Source: Pseudomonadota bacterium
GTDB taxonomy: Bacteria; Pseudomonadota; Alphaproteobacteria; Sphingomonadales; Sphingomonadaceae
DNA: 64,000 bases
Direction: 5' to 3'
Assembly: GCA_023445495.1 (NCBI GenBank)
Contig: JAEXLC010000279.1
Coordinates: 1-64,000, forward strand
In this document: piece by piece, positions 60,080 to 64,000 of the stretch
Layout of the letters: every line of letters begins with the position of its first letter
Numbering within the stretch: position 1 is the first letter of the stretch
The notes under the pieces: generated by a model
What the model saw: the letters and a program-made list of their open reading frames with translations, nothing else
Told to the model about the DNA's origin: nothing
Databases searched by the model: none
Translations under genes and position numbers: made by a program

Positions 60080-60781
60080 ATGCTCGACATGCTCCTCAGC
60101 GCCGCCGCGGCCGGAATCGGCTCTCCTGCCGATATCTGGCAGCAAATCCTCGCCGATTTCTCGAACCTGGGCGATCCGTCCGCGCTTGCCGCCTTCGGCT
60201 CGGTGCTGATGATCGATCTGGTGCTGGCGGGCGACAATGCGATCGTCGTCGGCGCGCTTGCCGCGGGGCTGCCCGCGGAGCAGCGCAAGAAGGTCATCCT
60301 GATCGGCATCGGCGCCGCGCTCGTCCTGCGCATCGCCTTCGCGCTGATCGTCAGCTGGCTGATGGGCATTGTAGGCCTGATCTTTGCCGGCGGCCTGTTG
60401 CTGCTCTGGGTGAGCTGGAAGTTCTGGCGCGAGATCCGCGAGGGTGGCCCGCATGCCGATGAGGTGGAATCAGGCCTGAAGCCGGCCAGGAGCTTCGCCG
60501 CGGCTGCCTGGGCCGTCGCTGTCGCCGATGTCTCGATGAGCCTCGACAACGTCCTGGCGGTCGCCGGCGCGGCGCGCGAGCATCCCGGCATCCTCGTCGT
60601 CGGCCTGCTGCTCTCGGTGGCGCTGATGGGGATCGCGGCGAACCTGATCGCCAAGCTGATCAACCGCTATCCCTGGATCGCCTATATCGGCCTGGCGGTG
60701 ATCATCTTCGTGGCGTTCCGCATGATCTATGAAGGCTGGGTCGGCACCCATGAGACCCCAGGGATCACCAGCTTCTTCTGA
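60080..60781 (+). CDS. TerC family membrane protein (YjbE-like)
   Basis: A 233-residue integral membrane protein with seven or so hydrophobic segments. The acidic membrane motifs of TerC are present: VLMIDLVLAGDNAIVVGALA and VAVADVSMSLDNVLAVAGAA. Related proteins export manganese or other metal ions (MeeF/Alx, YjbE), some under a yybP riboswitch; none is evident in the ~60-base leader here. The ATG at 60080 gives a normal N-terminus. Confidence 0.88.
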   Translation: MLDMLLSAAAAGIGSPADIWQQILADFSNLGDPSALAAFGSVLMIDLVLAGDNAIVVGALAAGLPAEQRKKVILIGIGAALVLRIAFALIVSWLMGIVGLIFAGGLLLLWVSWKFWREIREGGPHADEVESGLKPARSFAAAAWAVAVADVSMSLDNVLAVAGAAREHPGILVVGLLLSVALMGIAANLIAKLINRYPWIAYIGLAVIIFVAFRMIYEGWVGTHETPGITSFF

Positions 60782-60796
60782 AGGTTCGTTTCAACA

Positions 60797-61390
60797 ATGT
60801 CCGTGCCATGGTCACTGTCGTCGCTGCTGGTGGTCATGGCCATTGCCCTGGTGCCGCGGATCATTGCGGTGTTTGTGGAGCCCAAAGTACTGCCGAGGCG
60901 CTCTTCTCCGAAGCGGCGGGATCTATTCGCGGTCGACCCGTCGTTGCCCGCCCATGAGACGCTTGCGAGATACTGGGCCTATGGTGGCGATCACCCAAAG
61001 CCCTTTCCGGCTGTTGAGACTGCGATCCACGATCTGGAACAGCGCTACGGCATCGTATTGCCTGCGGACTTCCGCACCTATCTCTTGCACGTGGCGCCGG
61101 AAGAAGATCATTGGGACGAGGGCGACGCCACTTGGTGGCCGCTTTCCCGGATTCATAACATCCCCGAGGAATATGAGCATCCGCTCAAGAATCCGGTCGT
61201 CGCGGCAATGGCTGGGCGCTGCCTGTTTTTCGCGGACTATATGATCTGGTGCTGGGCCTGGGTGATCTGCTGCGAGGAAGGCGATTTCTACGGCAAGGTC
61301 GCCGTTATAGGCAGCGACGATCGCTGGGTGGCCGACAGCTTCACGGATTTTGTACGCAAGTACGTCGCCGATCCGCTTTCGGTTTGCTGA
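60797..61390 (+). CDS. Membrane-anchored SMI1/KNR4-like protein
   Basis: A 197-residue protein. One N-terminal membrane segment (~8-26, SSLLVVMAIALVPRIIAVFV) is followed by a soluble SMI1/KNR4 fold: AIHDLEQRYGIVLPADFRTY, TWWPLSRIHNIPEEYE and DDRWVADSFTDFVRKYVADP. SMI1/KNR4 proteins are often immunity proteins against secreted toxins, but no toxin gene is beside it. It begins 16 bases after the terC-like stop. GC content appears lower than in neighbours, a hint of separate origin. Confidence 0.75.
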   Translation: MSVPWSLSSLLVVMAIALVPRIIAVFVEPKVLPRRSSPKRRDLFAVDPSLPAHETLARYWAYGGDHPKPFPAVETAIHDLEQRYGIVLPADFRTYLLHVAPEEDHWDEGDATWWPLSRIHNIPEEYEHPLKNPVVAAMAGRCLFFADYMIWCWAWVICCEEGDFYGKVAVIGSDDRWVADSFTDFVRKYVADPLSVC

Positions 61391-61451
61391 GAGGCCGAAG
61401 CTAGCGGTCCTCCGGTAAGGCCAGATCGGGCTCACCGGAGTTTGAAGAGCG

Positions 61452-61781
61452 CTAGTGCGCCACCGCTTTCGAGAACAGGTTCATCACCACCACCCCGGCG
61501 ATGATCAGCGCCAGCCCAAGCATCGCGGGCATATCGAGCTTCTGTCCCTGGAAGATCCAGGCGATCGCAGTGATCAGCACAATCCCGACGCCGGACCAGA
61601 TCGCATAGGCGATTCCCGTCGGGATCGTCCGCAGGGTGAGCGACAGGCAATAGAAAGCCGCGGCATAGGCGACCATTGTCACCAGGCTTGGTACCAGCCG
61701 GGTGAAGCCCTCGGACTGTTTCATGAAGCTGGTGCCGACCACTTCGGCGGCGATGGCAATGCCAAGGAAGAGATAGTTCAT
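61452..61781 (-). CDS. SMR-family multidrug or guanidinium exporter
   Basis: A 109-residue protein with four membrane segments. The essential Glu13 is in IAIAAEVVGTSFMKQSEGFT, and AYAIWSGVGIVLITAIAWIF with the conserved Trp follows. The FMKQSEGF segment is of the EmrE type (proton-coupled export of quaternary cations) rather than Gdx, though that is not certain. A leader with mutually exclusive hairpins lies upstream. Confidence 0.9.
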   Translation of the reverse strand: MNYLFLGIAIAAEVVGTSFMKQSEGFTRLVPSLVTMVAYAAAFYCLSLTLRTIPTGIAYAIWSGVGIVLITAIAWIFQGQKLDMPAMLGLALIIAGVVVMNLFSKAVAH

Positions 61782-61787
61782 GGCGGA

Positions 61788-61838
61788 CTCCGATTGGGTT
61801 CGGAGCCGCAGGCCATGCGTCGCGCCGAACCAGGTTCG
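61788..61838 (-). promoter_or_regulatory. Switch-like hairpin cluster in the SMR leader
   Basis: Read on the minus strand toward the SMR gene, three stems can form: CGAAC/CGTTC-type pairing of 61834-61838 with 61826-61830, a seven-base-pair stem of 61825-61831 with 61797-61803, and a six-base-pair stem of 61800-61805 with 61788-61793 directly before the start. The second excludes both others. No known guanidine or other riboswitch class was recognised. Beyond it, 61839-62012 shows no gene. Confidence 0.35.
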
Positions 61839-62012
61839 TTGGACGCCGAGGCTGAGAAGAACCCGCTTGCGGGCGCAGGAGCCACCACCCTGCCGCTCTA
61901 TTTTCGACCCGCGCTATCTAATGGTGCGATGCGGGCCTGTCACGCTGCCGGAATTGCCGGAAGGGGAGGGCGGCGCGTTCCCGAGTGAGGAACACGCCGC
62001 CTTCAAAATAGC

Positions 62013-62714
62013 TTATCCGAGATTCTTCGCAAAGAACTCGGCCGTCCGCCCATCCGCGAGCCTGGCGGCCTCATCGGAACGGCGCTTGCCGAAGGTGTCG
62101 GCAAAGCCGTGATCCTCGCCGGCATAATCGTACAGCGTCACCTTGGGGTGATCGTCGAGACCGGCATGCATTGCCGCCTGGGCTTCCGGGCTGACGAAGT
62201 GATCGGCCTGGGGGATATGCATCAGCACCGGGCGCGAGATGCCGTGCTTCTCGCCGAGCAGGTTGTCGATGCCCACGCCATAATAGCCGACGCTCGCATC
62301 GCTGTCGGTCCGCGTCGCGCTCATGAATGCCAGGCGGCCACCCAGGCAGAAGCCGACCACGCCGACCTTGCCGCCCTCGCCGAGCTGCGCGCGAGCCGCC
62401 TTGATCGTCGCTTCGATGTCGCGAATGCCGGCGTCCTGGTTGAACTTGCCCATCAGCGCGAGCGCCTGCTGGAACTGCTCGGGCACATCGGCATCGAGCT
62501 GGATGCCCGGCTCGAGCCGCCAGAACAGGTCGGGCGCGAGGCTCAGATAGCCCTTCGCCGCCCAGTCATCGCACTTCTGGCGGATGCCCGGGTTCACGCC
62601 GAAGATCTCCTGGATCACGATCACCGCGGCCTTGGGCGTGCCTTCAGGGCGGGCGACATAGGCCTGGAAGCTGCCGCTGCCGTCAATCGTTTCGATGCTG
62701 ATCATCTCGCTCAC
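62013..62714 (-). CDS. Dienelactone hydrolase family protein
   Basis: A 233-residue alpha/beta hydrolase. The catalytic Cys123 lies in VGVVGFCLGGRLAFM, the Glu in VIQEIFGVNPGIRQ, and the Asp/His in PQADHFVSPEAQ and GEDHGFADT. Family members open dienelactone in chloroaromatic breakdown, but most genomic copies are of unknown substrate. It starts at a GTG that overlaps the ogt stop (GTGA); an ATG three codons later is an alternative. Confidence 0.9.
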   Translation of the reverse strand: MSEMISIETIDGSGSFQAYVARPEGTPKAAVIVIQEIFGVNPGIRQKCDDWAAKGYLSLAPDLFWRLEPGIQLDADVPEQFQQALALMGKFNQDAGIRDIEATIKAARAQLGEGGKVGVVGFCLGGRLAFMSATRTDSDASVGYYGVGIDNLLGEKHGISRPVLMHIPQADHFVSPEAQAAMHAGLDDHPKVTLYDYAGEDHGFADTFGKRRSDEAARLADGRTAEFFAKNLG

Positions 62715-63190
62715 AATAAAGTCCTTCCGGAATGAAGCCGCTCATGCTCGAGCAGCCAGGATTTGGTCTTGGGCCCATCGCCGCCCGAATAATTGCCGAG
62801 GCGGCCACCCTCGGCGAGCACGCGGTGGCAGGGGACGAGGATGGGGAAAGGGTTGCGCGAACAGAGCTGGCCGATCGCCCGCGCGCTCGATCCGGTCCGG
62901 CGAGCTAGCGCGCCATAGCTCAGCGTCTCGCCATAGCCGATGTCGATCATCGCAGCGCGGAGCTCTGTTCCACGTGAAGTCGGCAGCGGCTCAAGCGGCA
63001 GGTCGAAGTCCTGGCGCTCGCCCGCGAACCAGGATTCGAGCTGTTCGAGCGCGGTGCGGACTGCCGCGGCGCGGACAGGCCGGGGCGTCTCCGCGCCGCC
63101 GATCGCCACCGAAACCAGCATGTCTTCGCTACCTTCGACCCGCACCGGGCCGATGGGCGTTGCGATCACACCATGGTCGCGCGCATACAT
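62711..63190 (-). CDS. ogt: Methylated-DNA--protein-cysteine methyltransferase
   Basis: A 159-residue suicide repair protein. The acceptor Cys121 is in ILVPCHRVLAEGG. The helix-turn-helix arginine region SSARAIGQLCSRNPFP and the C-terminal LLEHERLH are present. It takes the alkyl group from O6-alkylguanine. It lacks an Ada regulatory domain, so it is the constitutive type. The gene overlaps the hydrolase gene and diverges from the DUF6489 gene. Confidence 0.93.
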   Translation of the reverse strand: MYARDHGVIATPIGPVRVEGSEDMLVSVAIGGAETPRPVRAAAVRTALEQLESWFAGERQDFDLPLEPLPTSRGTELRAAMIDIGYGETLSYGALARRTGSSARAIGQLCSRNPFPILVPCHRVLAEGGRLGNYSGGDGPKTKSWLLEHERLHSGRTLL

Positions 63191-63237
63191 GCAGCCGAAC
63201 TAGCAGCCGCACCGCGGCGCGCGCAACGGAGATAGCC

Positions 63238-63477
63238 ATGAAGATCAATGTCGAGGTGGATTGCACGCCCGAGGAAGCGCGCCGGGCGATGGGCCTGCCC
63301 GACCTCGGACCGGTGCATGAACGCTATGTCTCGATGATGGTCGATGCGATCAATAAGCATGGCAGCCCCGAGGCCTTCCAGCAGATGCTGCAGAGCTGGT
63401 CGCCGATGGGCGAGGCGGGGATGGGCTTCTGGCGGGCGATGTTCGATGCCGGCACCGGGGGCAAGTCCGACAAGTAA
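63238..63477 (+). CDS. DUF6489-type small protein
   Basis: A 79-residue acidic helical protein: MKINVEVDCTPEEARRAMGL, PDLGPVHERYVSMMVDAINK and a Met/Trp-rich end. It matches the small DUF6489 group often found before mnmE in sphingomonads. Function is unknown. GGAG lies eight bases before the ATG. Its TAA stop shares a base with the mnmE start (TAATG), so the two are translationally coupled. Confidence 0.8.
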   Translation: MKINVEVDCTPEEARRAMGLPDLGPVHERYVSMMVDAINKHGSPEAFQQMLQSWSPMGEAGMGFWRAMFDAGTGGKSDK

Positions 63478-64000
63478 TGGATACGATCTACGCGGTTTCC
63501 AGCGGAGCGCCGCCCGCCGCGATCGCGGTGATGCGGGTGAGCGGGCCGGATGCGTTCGAGACGGTACGCGCGTTCGCCGGTGACTTGCCCAAGCCGCGTC
63601 GCGCTGCGGTCCGGGCGTTGCAAGATCCTGTCGATGGGGCGCTGCTCGATCGGGCGATCGTGCTGTGCTTCCCGGGCCCGAATAGCGCGACCGGCGAGGA
63701 CCTGGCGGAGTTCCATCTCCATGGTGGCCGCGCCGTGGTCCGCGCGGTCGAGGCTGCGCTTGGCGCCCGGCCGGGGCTCCGGTCGGCCGAGCCTGGCGAA
63801 TTCACCCGTCGTGCGTTGCTGCACGGGCGGATCGACCTGAGCGAAGCCGAAGGGCTCGGCGACCTGCTGATGGCGGAGACCGAAGCCCAGCGCCGGTCCG
63901 CGATCCGGTCGGCCGAGGGTGCGGTGCGGCGTGCTGTGGAAGGCTGGACCGACCAGCTGCTCGGGCTTGCCGCCCGGGTCGAGGCCGAGCTCGATCATAG
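63477..64000 (+). CDS. mnmE: tRNA modification GTPase MnmE (5' part, cut by the window)
   Basis: The frame beginning at the ATG in TAATGG (63477) is open to the window end. It gives the N-terminal formyl-THF-binding domain of MnmE: MDTIYAVSSGAPPAAIAVMR, SGPDAFETVRAFAG, GEDLAEFHLHGGRAVV and GEFTRRALLHGRIDLSEAEG. With MnmG it modifies U34 of some tRNAs. The GTPase domain is beyond the window. In related genomes mnmG, rsmG, parA and parB follow, in keeping with the origin region. Confidence 0.95.
   Translation, partial: MDTIYAVSSGAPPAAIAVMRVSGPDAFETVRAFAGDLPKPRRAAVRALQDPVDGALLDRAIVLCFPGPNSATGEDLAEFHLHGGRAVVRAVEAALGARPGLRSAEPGEFTRRALLHGRIDLSEAEGLGDLLMAETEAQRRSAIRSAEGAVRRAVEGWTDQLLGLAARVEAELDH

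Noticed and set aside
61782..61920. Guanidine (ykkC or mini-ykkC) riboswitch before the SMR gene
   Set aside because: The leader has hairpins, but I could not find the paired ACGR loops or the ykkC core, so no known class was assigned.

Overview
The window is a gene-dense, GC-rich stretch of an alphaproteobacterial chromosome, most probably a Sphingomonas-type member of the Sphingomonadales. The evidence is the riboflavin operon with a RibB carrying a degenerate second domain, a class I lysyl-tRNA synthetase, a CrtZ carotenoid hydroxylase, several small families (DUF1489, DUF1491, DUF6489, MmcB, COQ9) typical of this class, and two families of dispersed palindromic repeats. No tRNA, rRNA, CRISPR array, transposase or prophage gene was seen. 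Genes are packed tightly, and many neighbours overlap by 1-4 bases (ATGA, GTGA, TGATG, TAATG), which points to translational coupling.

Layout. 1-9.7 kb, mostly minus strand: a COQ9-like protein and an EamA transporter, a divergent old-yellow-enzyme reductase, two envelope proteins, the operon ribD-ribE-ribB-ribH, a TonB protein and gltX. 9.8-17 kb: prs, a TauE-type permease, a monooxygenase/MFS pair, a two-AAA Cdc48-type ATPase, and a LysR regulator; the ATPase and LysR genes are separated by a 350-base divergent region holding an intrinsic terminator and a possible small RNA. 17-28 kb: cyclophilin, MgtE, DUF1489, MsrA, aspartate aminotransferase, a PabB-PabC fusion, an MBL hydrolase, a MAPEG protein, then the block rpmF-plsX-fabH-ihfA-merR. 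28-44 kb: SixA, a DinG-type helicase with a membrane partner, an unusual beta-rich protein, lysS, nhaA, two MFS carriers, a degenerate M15-like protein, etfBA and an unpaired sucC. 44-53 kb: crtZ, msrB, a class A penicillin-binding protein, SprT/YcgN/SCO genes, ankyrin protein, MmcB, SleB hydrolase, DUF1491, thioesterase, ptsN and hpf.

The key region is 53-64 kb. The minus-strand genes ppsR, maf, aroE, coaE, dnaQ and the plus-strand genes hemE, hemJ, rho ... mnmE diverge from a 331-base gap at 56655-56985. This gene order surrounds the replication origin in Caulobacter. The gap holds a perfect DnaA box (56699-56707), further CCACA-core sites, an AT-rich stretch next to hemE, and 12 GANTC (CcrM-type) methylation sites, with a 13th just inside hemE. 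I read it as the chromosomal origin, oriC, so the window covers the origin-proximal part of the chromosome.

Other points of note are a hemE that seems to start at CTG, a C-rich rut-like leader before rho, switch-like hairpins before an SMR exporter, a 100-base antisense overlap between nhaA and an MFS gene, and a divergent-region terminator that no annotated gene explains. Function calls rest on reading motifs by eye; no database search was run.
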